From contig JBEGTZ010000057.1 of NCBI GenBank assembly GCA_041179125.1, forward strand, positions 1 through 9,550: a stretch of 9,550 nt of DNA. The letters are read 5' to 3'. The DNA is from CAMCXE01 sp041179125 (lineage in GTDB: Bacteria > Pseudomonadota > Gammaproteobacteria > Pseudomonadales > Cellvibrionaceae). The position numbers were made by a program, and so were the translations under genes. Under the pieces are notes generated by a model that worked only from the letters and a program-made list of their open reading frames with translations, was not told the origin of the DNA and ran no database searches. This document shows positions 1 through 7,763 of the stretch, one piece after another (position 1 is the first letter of the stretch; each line of letters begins with the position of its first letter).

Positions 1-167
1 GATGAAATTCTACCTTCCCCGTCCGTGGGGTCGTACCGCCTAAATCCCTTTAGGCGTGCGTCGCTCTACCTCGATTTCATTCCCGATGAAATTCTACCTC
101 CCCCATCCGTGGGGTCGTCCTGCATCCATGCAGTCGTCCGTGCAAAAATGCCTCGCGATCATCGCGA
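1..167. repeat. Array of short hairpins with TCC-type loops, including a 34-bp direct repeat
   Basis: Consecutive small palindromes have unrelated stems but similar loops. They are: stem 17-21/26-30, loop TCCG, with one G-T pair; stem 37-44/49-56 (8 bp), loop TCCC; stem 74-80/86-92 (7 bp), loop TCCCG; stem 101-105/110-114, loop TCCG; stem 120-124/129-133, loop TCCA; stem 153-158/162-167, loop TCA. A 34-bp stretch at 1-34 recurs at 85-118 with two differences. One of these (G21 to A105) turns a G-T pair into an A-T pair inside the stem. Position 1 falls inside a copy of the third hairpin's right arm, so the array probably continues to the left of the window. It lies beyond the 3' end of the minus-strand methyltransferase and may help end that transcript. 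No reading frame here looks like a gene. Confidence 0.7.
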
Positions 168-255
168 AAATTGAATTTCCGGAGGCGCCTTATATCCAAA
201 AATGGGGTTGGCCGTTGGTTCGAGTTTTCTCTCGCATAGAGCATTCGAGCAGATC

Positions 256-1008
256 CTAGGGTTGTGCAAGCCGCTCATCTTCTTCCTGCGGATAAGGCTT
301 TTGTGCCACCAGCAGCAGCATCGTAGGTTCTGGGTTGTTGGGAATGCCGAGTTTTTGTGCCAGCCCCAAGGTGCGCCGGGACCACCAAGGCCGCCGCATA
401 GCGCAGCGGGCGTCATCAACAATAAAACCCTGCTGGCGCATCAACTGCACATAGTCCTGCGCGGTTTTTTGCGCCGAAGCGGGGTGGCGAAACAGCCACC
501 TTACCGGCCAAGATTGCGTGAACATTCGGCAAGGCCCGGCCACTAAAAGCACGCCGCCGGGTTTTAATAACCGCATCAATTTTTGCACCATCGCGTCCTG
601 CGCTAGCGTGTGGTGCAGCAGGTGGTGGGCAAAAATAATATCGAAGGTGTCATCCCTAAATGAAGCTTGGCTGACATCCTCCAGAATGATGTGGGTTTGC
701 GTTTTAATGCGCGCGGCGCGGCGTATGGCTTTATTTATTTGGTCTTTATCTAAGTCCAAACCCACAATCGCGCTGGGGGAAAACTGCCGCTCCAACAACT
801 TAAACGCCAGGCCTTCGCCGCAGCCGGCATCCAGTACCGTGGGTTTTTCAGGCTGATAACCCTCTAAAAGCGGCGCAAAATCTGCCAGTGCGCGGCTCAA
901 AACATCGCGATACCACAGGCGCGTCCCCATCAGCCAGCGGCCAAAGCGCGATTCGCGCACCCAAACGGGATGGGGGGGCGTGTGGTCCGAGGGGGGCTGT
1001 GCTGACAT
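256..1008 (-). CDS. Class I SAM-dependent methyltransferase
   Basis: This 250-residue protein has the Rossmann-like fold signature of class I methyltransferases (Methyltransf_11/25 type). The SAM-binding motif I is VLDAGCGEG at residues 58-66. The acidic end of strand 2 follows as GLDLD (83-87), where D85 or D87 would bind the ribose. The post-II region reads LEDVSQASFRDDTFDIIFAHHLLHH (split: LEDVS at 110-114, then FDIIF at 123-127 and HHLLHH at 129-134), and a LLKPGG-type motif IV follows. No membrane segment or signal peptide is visible, so it is probably cytoplasmic. The substrate cannot be read from the sequence; small molecules, quinones and lipids are all possible. The ATG at 1008 has only a weak ribosome site, but no nearby start looks better. 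It is divergent from the cysteine synthase gene across about 160 bp. Family assignment is firm, function is not. Confidence 0.85.
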   Translation of the reverse strand: MSAQPPSDHTPPHPVWVRESRFGRWLMGTRLWYRDVLSRALADFAPLLEGYQPEKPTVLDAGCGEGLAFKLLERQFSPSAIVGLDLDKDQINKAIRRAARIKTQTHIILEDVSQASFRDDTFDIIFAHHLLHHTLAQDAMVQKLMRLLKPGGVLLVAGPCRMFTQSWPVRWLFRHPASAQKTAQDYVQLMRQQGFIVDDARCAMRRPWWSRRTLGLAQKLGIPNNPEPTMLLLVAQKPYPQEEDERLAQP

Positions 1009-1172
1009 AAAAACTCAGTTCGTGTTAGGTGATGTTGTGCTGATAATTGCCGACAGCCGCCGAAAATATCGTATTGTGCCGTTTCGCCAAGCGGGCGATT
1101 ATCCTTGAAACCTCCCACCTTAGATACCGGGCACAGGGCTGCCAGGTTCAACCTTCCAAGAGGCACAGTTCG

Positions 1173-2084
1173 ATGAAAGCTAACACCATTTTGCACACCA
1201 TCGGCAACACCCCCCATGTACGCATCAACCATCTATTCCGCAGCGACATTGAAGTTTGGATGAAGCTGGAACAATTTAACCCCGGCAGCAGCATTAAAGA
1301 CCGCATTGCCCTGGCCATGATTGAAGAGGCCGAAGCGCAGGGCTTAGTCAACCGCGATACCGTCATCATAGAGCCTACCTCGGGCAATACCGGCATAGGC
1401 CTTGCGATGGTGTGTGCGGTTAAAGGCTACCGCTTAATTATTGCCATGCCGGAGTCCATGTCGATTGAGCGGCGCAAATATATGCAGGCCTTGGGGGCAG
1501 AATTGGAGCTAACCCCCCGCGAGCAGGGCATGGGCGGCGCCATAGCGCGGGCCAACGAGTTGCTTGCGCAAATGCCCAACGCCTGGATGCCGCAACAATT
1601 TAATAACGCCGCCAACGCCGCCGTGCATCGGCGCACCACGGCACAAGAAATTCTGGCCGATTTCCCCGAAGGGTTTGATTATTTAATCACCGGTGTGGGC
1701 ACCGGCGGGCACATCACCGGCTGTAGCGAGGTGTTAAAAGAGCACTTCCCCGCCCTGCAAACCTTCGCGGTGGAGCCGGTTAAATCACCGGTCATCAGCG
1801 GTGGCACCAAAGGCTTGCACCGCTTGCAGGGCATCGGCGCTGGGTTTATTCCTGGTGTGTTAAACACATCTGTGCTCAACGGCACCATTTTAGTTGCCGA
1901 GGAAGACGCCTTTCACCAAACACGTCAGTGCGCCCTCAAAGAAGGCATTTTTATCGGTATCTCATCCGGCGCCACACTCGCAGCTCTGGCACAAAAACAA
2001 CACGAAATGGCAGCGGGCAGCCGCGTGTTGATTTTTAGCTACGATACCGGCGAGCGTTATTTGTCGATTGAGGATTTGTTTTAG
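1173..2084 (+). CDS. cysK: Cysteine synthase (O-acetylserine sulfhydrylase)
   Basis: A PLP enzyme that makes L-cysteine from O-acetylserine and sulfide in the cytoplasm. At 303 residues it matches the family length. It has the N-terminal TIGNTP motif, the PLP lysine K42 in GSSIKDR, the substrate loop TSGNTG (69-74), the phosphate-binding GVGTGGH (174-180) and the C-terminal GISSGA (about 262-267), whose serine contacts the PLP ring nitrogen. The stretch AMPESMSIERR and the following GMGGAIA are closer to CysK than to CysM, hence the symbol; CysM remains possible. The usual GTGGT is GTGGH here, a mild deviation next to the phosphate cup. The frame is open back to an ATG at 1047, but I chose 1173: AAGAGG at 1158-1163 is well placed for it, and the family's N-terminal homology begins there. 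It converges on ureC with 77 bp between the stops. Confidence 0.92.
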   Translation: MKANTILHTIGNTPHVRINHLFRSDIEVWMKLEQFNPGSSIKDRIALAMIEEAEAQGLVNRDTVIIEPTSGNTGIGLAMVCAVKGYRLIIAMPESMSIERRKYMQALGAELELTPREQGMGGAIARANELLAQMPNAWMPQQFNNAANAAVHRRTTAQEILADFPEGFDYLITGVGTGGHITGCSEVLKEHFPALQTFAVEPVKSPVISGGTKGLHRLQGIGAGFIPGVLNTSVLNGTILVAEEDAFHQTRQCALKEGIFIGISSGATLAALAQKQHEMAAGSRVLIFSYDTGERYLSIEDLF

Positions 2085-2128
2085 TGCCGAAGGTGTTTAG
2101 GTGGGAACGGTGGGTGCGGGCCGGAAAA

Positions 2129-2163
2129 CGTAGGGGCGCAATTCACTGCGCCCAATTGCGATC
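2129..2163. repeat. Short palindromic repeat between cysK and ureC (copy A)
   Basis: This copy can fold with GGGCGCA (2134-2140) pairing to TGCGCCC (2147-2153). An exclusive alternative pairs CGCAATT (2137-2143) with AATTGCG (2154-2160). The 29 bases at 2129-2157 recur at 9522-9550 with a single difference. It sits between two convergent genes, and its right end overlaps the ureC stop codon. It may act as a two-way transcription stop, although no T-tract follows either arm. Confidence 0.75.
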
Positions 2164-3859
2164 AAAACAAAAAATACCGCTGCGCCAACGGCAGCACATC
2201 CGCAGGCTCGCAGGTGAGTAACACCCCATCCGCCCGCACCTCGTAAGTTTGCGGGTTCACTTCCATCACCGGCTGGTAATGGTTATGCACCATGTCCGCT
2301 TTGCTCACGCTGCGGCAGCCTTTCACGGCCACTAAACGGCGCTCAAGCTCGTAGCTGGCCGCAATGCCCGCCTCCAGCGCAACCTGGCTTACAAAACTTA
2401 CCGAAGTAGCCCGGCAAGCCTTGCCGAAAGCGCCAAACATAGGCCGGTAATGCACCGGTTGCGGGGTGGGGATGCTGGCGTTGGCGTCGCCCATCGGCGC
2501 CGCTGCAATCATGCCGCCTTTGATAATCAGGCTGGGTTTAACCGCAAAAAAAGCCGGTTTCCACAGCACCAAATCCGCTAATTTACCCACCTCCACCGAA
2601 CCCACCTCATGCGCAATACCGTGCGCCAAAGCCGGGTTGATGGTGTACTTGGCGATGTAGCGCTTGGCGCGTTGGTTATCGGCCAGCTCGCCAGGTAAGT
2701 TGCCGCGCTGAACCTTCATTTTGTGTGCGCTTTGCCAACAGCGAATAATCACCTCACCCACGCGCCCCATCGCTTGTGAATCCGAGCTGATCATAGAGAA
2801 AGCGCCCAAGTCGTGCAGAATGTCCTCAGCGGCGATGGTTTCTTTGCGAATCCGCGAGTCGGCAAAGGCCACATCTTCAGGAATGCTCGGGTCCAAATGG
2901 TGGCACACCATCAACATGTCCAGGTGTTCATCCACCGTGTTAATGGTGTAGGGCCGGGTGGGGTTGGTGGAGCTGGGCAGCACGTTGGGCAGGCCACAGG
3001 CTTTGATGATGTCCGGCGCGTGGCCGCCGCCTGCGCCTTCGGTGTGGTAGGTGTGAATGGTACGGCCCTTAAACGCGGCGATGGTGTCCTCCACAAAACC
3101 GGATTCATTCAGCGTATCCGTGTGGATGGCCACCTGAATATCACACGCGTCTGCCACGCTCAAACAGGTGTCAATCGCAGCGGGCGTGGTGCCCCAGTCT
3201 TCGTGCAGTTTTAAACCCATAGCCCCTGCGGCTACCTGCTCGTGCAGGGCTTGCGGCAGGCTGGCGTTGCCCTTGCCCAACAGGCCAAAATTCATCGGGA
3301 AGGCTTCTAAGCTTTGTAACATGCGGGCTAGGTGCCAAGGCCCCGGCGTGCAGGTGGTGGCGTTGGTGCCGGTGGCAGGCCCGGTGCCGCCGCCAATCAT
3401 AGTGGTCACGCCACTCATCAAGGCCTCTTCAATTTGCTGCGGGCAAATAAAGTGAATGTGGGAGTCAATGGCGCCTGCAGTGAGGATTTGCCCTTCACCG
3501 GCAATCACCTCCGTGCCCGGCCCAATGTTAATCGTCACCCCCGGTTGAATATCCGGGTTGCCCGCTTTGCCAATACCGCTGATGCGGCCATTTTTAATCG
3601 CCACATCCGCCTTCACAATGCCCCAGTGGTCGAGGATTAAGGCGTTGGTGATCACCGTATCCGGCGTGTCGGCGCAGCTGGCTTGGCTCTGGCCCATGCC
3701 ATCACGGATCACCTTACCACCACCGAATTTCACCTCTTCGCCATACAGCGCAAAGTCCTGCTCCACCTCAATCCACAGGTCGGTATCGCTCAGGCGAACG
3801 CGGTCGCCAACCGTGGGGCCAAACATGTCCGCATAAGCGGCGCGGGTCATTTTGCTCAT
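2162..3859 (-). CDS. ureC: Urease subunit alpha (catalytic)
   Basis: The catalytic subunit of the nickel enzyme that hydrolyses urea to ammonia and carbamate. Its 565 residues are close to the usual 567. Using Klebsiella-type numbering, every expected active-site residue I placed is present: H134 and H136 (in SHIHF), carbamylated lysine K217 and H219 (GLKLHED), H246 (AIHTDT), H272 (YHTEGAGGGH), flap residues C319 and H320 (MVCHH) and the nickel ligand D360 (SSDSQAMGR). The N-terminal YADMFGPTVGDRVRL and the long amidohydrolase barrel are typical. The start overlaps the ureB stop as ATGA, which implies coupled translation, with a G-rich ribosome site just before it. A second Met at residue 4 is a possible start. 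ureC is the last gene of the operon; no ureE or other accessory gene follows, since cysK converges directly on it. Confidence 0.98.
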   Translation of the reverse strand: MSKMTRAAYADMFGPTVGDRVRLSDTDLWIEVEQDFALYGEEVKFGGGKVIRDGMGQSQASCADTPDTVITNALILDHWGIVKADVAIKNGRISGIGKAGNPDIQPGVTINIGPGTEVIAGEGQILTAGAIDSHIHFICPQQIEEALMSGVTTMIGGGTGPATGTNATTCTPGPWHLARMLQSLEAFPMNFGLLGKGNASLPQALHEQVAAGAMGLKLHEDWGTTPAAIDTCLSVADACDIQVAIHTDTLNESGFVEDTIAAFKGRTIHTYHTEGAGGGHAPDIIKACGLPNVLPSSTNPTRPYTINTVDEHLDMLMVCHHLDPSIPEDVAFADSRIRKETIAAEDILHDLGAFSMISSDSQAMGRVGEVIIRCWQSAHKMKVQRGNLPGELADNQRAKRYIAKYTINPALAHGIAHEVGSVEVGKLADLVLWKPAFFAVKPSLIIKGGMIAAAPMGDANASIPTPQPVHYRPMFGAFGKACRATSVSFVSQVALEAGIAASYELERRLVAVKGCRSVSKADMVHNHYQPVMEVNPQTYEVRADGVLLTCEPADVLPLAQRYFLF

Positions 3860-4164
3860 GGTAAATCCCCCATTACATCGCCGCGAAAGCCATACACCCG
3901 GCGCAATCCAGCCAGTGCCACCAGCTCCACCTCACGGGTTTGCCCCGGCTCAAAGCGCACTGCGGTGCCCGCAGCAATGTTCAAGCGAAAGCCCAGGGTG
4001 GCGGGCCGGTCAAACACCAAAGCCGGGTTGGTTTCAAAAAAATGGTAGTGGGAACCCACCTGAATGGGGCGGTCCCCCGTGTTGGCTACCTGCACGCGCA
4101 GGCTGGGGCGGCCAGGGTTGAGTTCAATTTCGCCGGGGGCGATTTGGTATTCACCGGGAATCAT
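3856..4164 (-). CDS. ureB: Urease subunit beta
   Basis: A 102-residue non-catalytic subunit that packs with UreA and UreC in the urease trimer. It begins with MIPGEY, continues with the beta-rich core VANTGDRPIQVGSHYHFFE (SHYHF is highly conserved), and has the RLNIAAGTAVRFEPGQ segment followed by YGFRGDVMG near the C-terminus, all hallmarks of UreB. Its stop codon overlaps the ureC start. An AGGTG about 7 bases before its ATG is the likely ribosome site. It is separated from ureA by 99 bp, longer than the gap to ureC, and I see no gene or clear terminator in that gap. Confidence 0.97.
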   Translation of the reverse strand: MIPGEYQIAPGEIELNPGRPSLRVQVANTGDRPIQVGSHYHFFETNPALVFDRPATLGFRLNIAAGTAVRFEPGQTREVELVALAGLRRVYGFRGDVMGDLP

Positions 4165-4263
4165 AGGGGCACCTGTTAAGCGTTAATCGGGCGTTTTTTT
4201 AGGGGCAATGCGAGCAACTATTCAGCGGCGCCGACATCGGGCGCACGCTGTGACGATAGCGCT

Positions 4264-4566
4264 CTAAACAATCGGTTCGTGGACAGTGACCAGCTTGGTG
4301 CCATCCGGGAAGGTGGCTTCCACCTGCACCTCCAGAATCAACTCCGGCACCCCCTCCATCACATCCTCGCGGGCCAGCAGGGTTTTGCCGTAGCTCATCA
4401 ACTGCGCCACCGTTTGCCCGTCGCGGGCGCCCTCCATAATGGCCGCGCTAATAAACGCCACCGCTTCAGGGTAATTCAACTTTAAGCCACGGGCCTTGCG
4501 GCGCTCGGCCAGTAGGGCGGCGGTGAACAGGAGTAACTTATCTTTATCGCGGGGGGATAATTCCAT
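4264..4566 (-). CDS. ureA: Urease subunit gamma
   Basis: The 100-residue gamma subunit of urease, full length for a separate UreA. Its sequence MELSPRDKDKLLLF, then ERRKARGLKLNYPEAVAFI and IMEGARDGQTVAQLM is strongly conserved in the family, and it ends with the usual VHEPIV-type tail. The frame is open upstream to 4662, but the extra 32 residues (rich in Leu, Phe and Cys) do not belong to the family, and AAGG precedes the ATG at 4566. It is the first gene of ureABC on the minus strand. ureD, often found just upstream, is absent: the 433 bp to the next gene hold no such frame. Confidence 0.97.
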   Translation of the reverse strand: MELSPRDKDKLLLFTAALLAERRKARGLKLNYPEAVAFISAAIMEGARDGQTVAQLMSYGKTLLAREDVMEGVPELILEVQVEATFPDGTKLVTVHEPIV

Positions 4567-4805
4567 GGGCACACCTTGGGTTATGAATGGGTTTAGGTTT
4601 TTGCAGCAGAGGTGTTGCAGCCTAACAAATAACCGGCCAAATACTAAACCTACAAACCGCACAGCTTCATCACATATTCACGGGTTTAGCCACAGCCCAC
4701 CACAAGCACAAGCACAAGCCACACCAACATTATCCGAGGTATCACCCCCCATATTTGGCCAATTTTTATCTTTTTAGAGGCGGTACCACTTAGTCCAAAT
4801 GAATA
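4567..4805. other. Intergenic region upstream of ureA, no gene seen
   Basis: No plausible gene on either strand. It should contain the ureABC promoter on the minus strand, but I could not pick a convincing -35/-10 pair. The only local structure I noted is a threefold CACAAG tandem repeat at 4701-4718. The base composition is more AT-rich towards 4760-4830, where the regulatory block of the next gene begins. Confidence 0.5.
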
Positions 4806-4868
4806 TAAATAATACAAAATAGGAAACTTTGATGCATTACCAGAAATTGTGTGAGTACCTACACCTTT
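4806..4868 (+). promoter_or_regulatory. Shared upstream regulatory block of the cytochrome gene (copy 1)
   Basis: There are two parts. TAAATAATACAAAAT (4806-4820) is identical over 15 bases to 8068-8082 ahead of the dioxygenase gene. After 28 bases comes GTGTGAGTACCTACACCTTT (4849-4868), which matches 8104-8123 at 17 of 20 positions. The first 16 bases of this box form the dyad GTGTnnGTACnnACAC, typical of an operator for a dimeric protein. The AT-rich part could serve as a -10 region (TAATAC), but I see no clear -35. The block ends about 130 bases before the ATG at 5000. Confidence 0.6.
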
Positions 4869-4999
4869 AAGCCTTGTCAAAAATGGTAGTTTGGCAGTGT
4901 GGAAAAAGCCGTAGTGTGCCGGGGTACGCCTTGCAAACTGCAAAGAGCTTTTAAAACCTCAAACGCTCAAAAATAGAATTCACCAACAGGGCATTAATC

Positions 5000-7330
5000 A
5001 TGACTATTAATATCAAAAAGCAAACGCTCGCCTACGGCGGAGTGGTGTTGCTGGCACTGGGCTTAACCGCCTGTGGCGCCGCACCCAGCTCCTCCTCAAG
5101 CTCGTCTTCCAGCTCAAGCTCTTCCTCAAGCTCCAGCTCGTCTTCTAGTTCATCTTCGGGCAAGTGGTCTTCAACTAGCTCAAGCTCTTCTAGCTCCTCA
5201 AGCAGCTCTTCCTCGTCCAGCTCCAGCACCGGCAAACCTGCGGTAGCAGGCATCGGTTACGCCGTGTTGAGTAACGGTAAAGGCGGCGTTAACTATGAAC
5301 CCGTTGAAGTTAGTCCAGACTTCGACAAAGCCAAATCTTTAGCAGCGTTTGAAGCCACCCTTTACAAACACCTGCGCAGCAGTGGTTGTGCGGGCTGTCA
5401 CAACAACGCAGTGGCAGAAGAGTTAGGCGGCCACCAAGCACCGCTTCACTCAGATGACAACGTAGAGCTGGCCCATGAATACGCCTTAACCCGCGTTAAC
5501 TTCAAAGACCCAGTTAACTCCAAGTTTGTAGTGCGTTTGCAAATTGACCGCCACAACTGCCCAGGCACAGGCACCTGTGCCGACGCTGCCAAAGTGATGT
5601 TAAAAGCGGTAGAAGATTGGAAAGCGCGCATCGCCGACCAACTGCCTGAAACGCCACGCAGCGTACCGGCTGGCACCAAAGTGGCTGAAGCTGACGTTAA
5701 ACAGTGGATCGCCAACGACAAAGCCAAAGTGGCTGAAGCCGACAAAAAATACATGGTTTACACCTCGATGCACGAACTGCATAACGAAGGCCTAACCGCA
5801 GACCAACTCAACATTGTGCGTGCAGGCCTTTCCAAAGCCCTGAACTCCACCGCACGTTGGGCGCCTGAAATCGTTAACCCCACGGACATCAACGGCAAAG
5901 CACTTGTTTACCGTATCGACATCCGTGACTACTGGGGCTACAACCAAGGCGTTAAAGAACTGTTCTTCGGTGGTTCCGATGACGACCTAGCCTTCGGCAA
6001 CGGCAAAAAAGACTACAAAGGCACCGCTGTTACCGCCTCTGTACAACAGAAGAAATACAACTTCACCGGCAAAACCGTAAAAGACCCAGAACACGCCCTG
6101 CGTATTTGGGAGCGTATCCTGCACGGTAACGTAGAAGGCGCTGTAACCTCCGGCACCATTCCTCCGTACATCGACGGCTTTAAAGGCACTCGCAAAACAA
6201 ACGCCGCAGGCGACTACGTTGATATCAACGCCTTTGAATGGGTAGAAACTGCTCAGCTGGTGTACACCATCACCCGCCCAGACGTTTATAACGCCATCAT
6301 GATGCTGCCGTTCTTTGCCGATGAAATCGAAGCTAACCTGCAAATCGACAACTCTAAAGGTATGGATTCTTACGACTACGTAGCTCAATTAGACGCCATC
6401 ACCGTGGATTCACGTTTATTGTTCCGCGCCAAGCGTAAGAGCAACCCCAGCAAAGACTTCTACTGGAAATCTTTTGATATCTTCTCCGGCCAAATCTCCA
6501 CTGGCACCGGTGGTGACATCCGTAAGGTTTATGCTGATCCTACCGGTAAAGACATTCGTTTCCCTTGGTGGGCCAACCCAATTCCTAAGTTTGTACTGTG
6601 GAATACCTCTGCTGATGACAATAAATTCTTCAGCCACCTTGCCAGCTTGAACCAAGCGTTTAGCGGTGCAGGCAGCGGCCAATTTATTGCCTCCACCACC
6701 CCTGGTTGCGACCCTGCCGATAGCTATGCCGGTTCCAGCTTCAAAAACTGCCGTCACTACACCGGTAAAGGTGGCTTTATGCAGTCCGCTGCGGAAGTTA
6801 TCTTTAACCTGCCTAACGGTTTGAACGGTTATTACCTCACCGGTGGTACCAACCAACGCCGTGTGGATGCGTTTAACCTGATCGTGCGCGACCCACGTAT
6901 TCTGACCAAAGCCGGTGACAACATCGCCTATGCTCTGCAATACAGCAGCGGTTTTAATGTTAACGACCCACGCTTAAACATCGGTAGCTCCTGCATCGGC
7001 TGTCACGCCGACGGTATGAACCGTATGAACAACGACATGCGCCTGTGGTTAGATAAAGCCAAAGACCGCCTGCCTAAAGGTAAATACGGTGTAGACGGCT
7101 GGATCAACGATGCCGCTACTGTTAAGCGCGTAAAAGAACTCTACAAAGAGAACAGCTACATTAAAGAAACCCTTGAGAAAGACCGTCAAATCTTCTTAAC
7201 CTCAATGGCCGACATTAAAGAAGCTATGATCTTAGGCGATGACAAAAACGTCTACGTAGAGCCTATTATTTGGACTGTTGAGTACGTGCAACGTACCAAG
7301 TACAAGTACAAGCAAACTACCTCTAACTAA
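5000..7330 (+). CDS. Poly-serine-linked c-type cytochrome lipoprotein
   Basis: A 776-residue secreted protein whose exact family I do not recognise. It starts with a Sec lipoprotein signal, lipobox LTAC with C25 as the lipidated residue; Gly at +2 favours the outer membrane. Two serine runs follow (residues 30-53 and 60-76) around GKWSST. The folded part has two haem c sites, CAGCH (130-134) and CIGCH (665-669). The first lies in a small cytochrome-c-like domain (about 90-215). The second is preceded by aromatic-rich segments such as FYWKSFD (487-493) and the motif IFNLPNGLNGYY (601-612), which I associate with large secreted bacterial cytochromes. Cysteine pairs 187/193 and 570/584 could form disulfides. 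The likely role is electron transfer at the cell surface; an enzymatic activity is possible. AGGG at 4988-4991 supports the start. It is monocistronic, ending at a strong terminator. Confidence 0.85.
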   Translation: MTINIKKQTLAYGGVVLLALGLTACGAAPSSSSSSSSSSSSSSSSSSSSSSSSGKWSSTSSSSSSSSSSSSSSSSSTGKPAVAGIGYAVLSNGKGGVNYEPVEVSPDFDKAKSLAAFEATLYKHLRSSGCAGCHNNAVAEELGGHQAPLHSDDNVELAHEYALTRVNFKDPVNSKFVVRLQIDRHNCPGTGTCADAAKVMLKAVEDWKARIADQLPETPRSVPAGTKVAEADVKQWIANDKAKVAEADKKYMVYTSMHELHNEGLTADQLNIVRAGLSKALNSTARWAPEIVNPTDINGKALVYRIDIRDYWGYNQGVKELFFGGSDDDLAFGNGKKDYKGTAVTASVQQKKYNFTGKTVKDPEHALRIWERILHGNVEGAVTSGTIPPYIDGFKGTRKTNAAGDYVDINAFEWVETAQLVYTITRPDVYNAIMMLPFFADEIEANLQIDNSKGMDSYDYVAQLDAITVDSRLLFRAKRKSNPSKDFYWKSFDIFSGQISTGTGGDIRKVYADPTGKDIRFPWWANPIPKFVLWNTSADDNKFFSHLASLNQAFSGAGSGQFIASTTPGCDPADSYAGSSFKNCRHYTGKGGFMQSAAEVIFNLPNGLNGYYLTGGTNQRRVDAFNLIVRDPRILTKAGDNIAYALQYSSGFNVNDPRLNIGSSCIGCHADGMNRMNNDMRLWLDKAKDRLPKGKYGVDGWINDAATVKRVKELYKENSYIKETLEKDRQIFLTSMADIKEAMILGDDKNVYVEPIIWTVEYVQRTKYKYKQTTSN

Positions 7331-7355
7331 TCGCAGTTAACCTGCGGTAACACAG

Positions 7356-7385
7356 GGGCGAACCTTTCGGGGTTCGCCCTTTTTT
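7356..7385 (+). terminator. Rho-independent terminator after the cytochrome gene
   Basis: A 9-bp perfect stem GGGCGAACC (7356-7364) / GGTTCGCCC (7371-7379) with a six-base loop is followed by TTTTTT. It lies 26 bases after the stop codon, so the cytochrome gene is transcribed separately from the dioxygenase gene. Confidence 0.93.
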
Positions 7386-7401
7386 ATTGTCTGCTGCAAA
7401 G

Positions 7402-7756
7402 TTCAACTGAGGTTTTTAGGGGTGGGGTGCCGCTTTGGGCTGAAAATAGCGGCGCAGGCCCTCGCCAATTCCCCTCCTATGAAGGGGTGCAATGTCATTA
7501 AGTGAAGGGAGTCGCGTCGTTCATCAAGCTCATAGAAACGACTAACCACCGTTCGTGGTGAGCTTGTCGAACCACCCTTCGACTTTTCGGCGAACTCAGA
7601 GCTCAGGGCGAACGGAACCCTTAACTTAATGACATTGCGAAGGGGTGGGGTGGTTTTCTGTTGCAACAGAGGGTGCCTGGGCGATACAACCCAGGGGAAT
7701 TCTTAATGACATTGGGGACGAGGGGATGACACCCGAACCTAAAAACCTCAGTTGAA
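7402..7756. mobile_element. MITE-like element with 19-bp perfect terminal inverted repeats and nested repeats
   Basis: The ends TTCAACTGAGGTTTTTAGG (7402-7420) and its exact reverse complement (7738-7756) enclose about 355 bp with no convincing gene. Inside is a second inverted repeat of 21 bp with one mismatch (7489-7509 and 7618-7638, core AATGTCATTAAG). A third copy of that core, reversed, lies at 7702-7713. Innermost are REP-like palindromes (7516-7615). The right end plus the adjoining ATCACCCA is shared with the smaller element downstream. GTCTGC occurs at 7389-7394 and 7765-7770, 7-8 bases outside each end, possibly a target duplication but not aligned exactly with the ends. With no transposase inside, any movement would need one supplied elsewhere. 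Confidence 0.6.
7516..7615. repeat. REP-like palindromic cluster inside the MITE-like element
   Basis: Related palindromes follow one another, each with an AGCTT or AGCTC core. GTCGTT (7516-7521) pairs with AACGAC (7537-7542), and GTTCG (7551-7555) pairs with CGAAC (7568-7572). CCGTTCG (7549-7555) is the inverse of CGAACGG (7609-7615). The GTTCG...TGAGCTTGTCGAAC type is a common extragenic palindrome in proteobacteria. The last unit looks interrupted: the usual CCTTCGAC and GCTCAGGGCGAACGG halves are split by about 18 extra bases. Confidence 0.6.
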
Positions 7757-7763
7757 TCACCCA

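Noticed and set aside
1..118. Possible CRISPR array (34-bp repeat, period 84)
   Set aside because: There are only two copies, with differences. The intervening DNA consists of further hairpins rather than unique spacers, and no cas gene is near.
1047..1172. Longer N-terminus for the cysteine synthase
   Set aside because: The 42 extra residues resemble no part of the family, and the ribosome site AAGAGG supports the ATG at 1173.
1009..1172. Sigma-70 promoter for cysK (TTGAAA at 1105-1110 with TAGATA at 1121-1126)
   Set aside because: The spacing of 10 bases is far too short for a promoter, and no better pair was evident.
4567..4662. Longer N-terminus for UreA
   Set aside because: UreA begins at MELSPRDK in the family, giving exactly 100 residues. 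The upstream extension is Leu/Phe/Cys-rich and unlike UreA.
4660..4690. CRP-like site upstream of ureA
   Set aside because: The TGTGA/TCACA halves are not correctly spaced or symmetric.
6416..6940. Minus-strand open frame of 174 residues inside the cytochrome gene
   Set aside because: It lies wholly within the well-supported cytochrome coding region and shows no recognisable motif.
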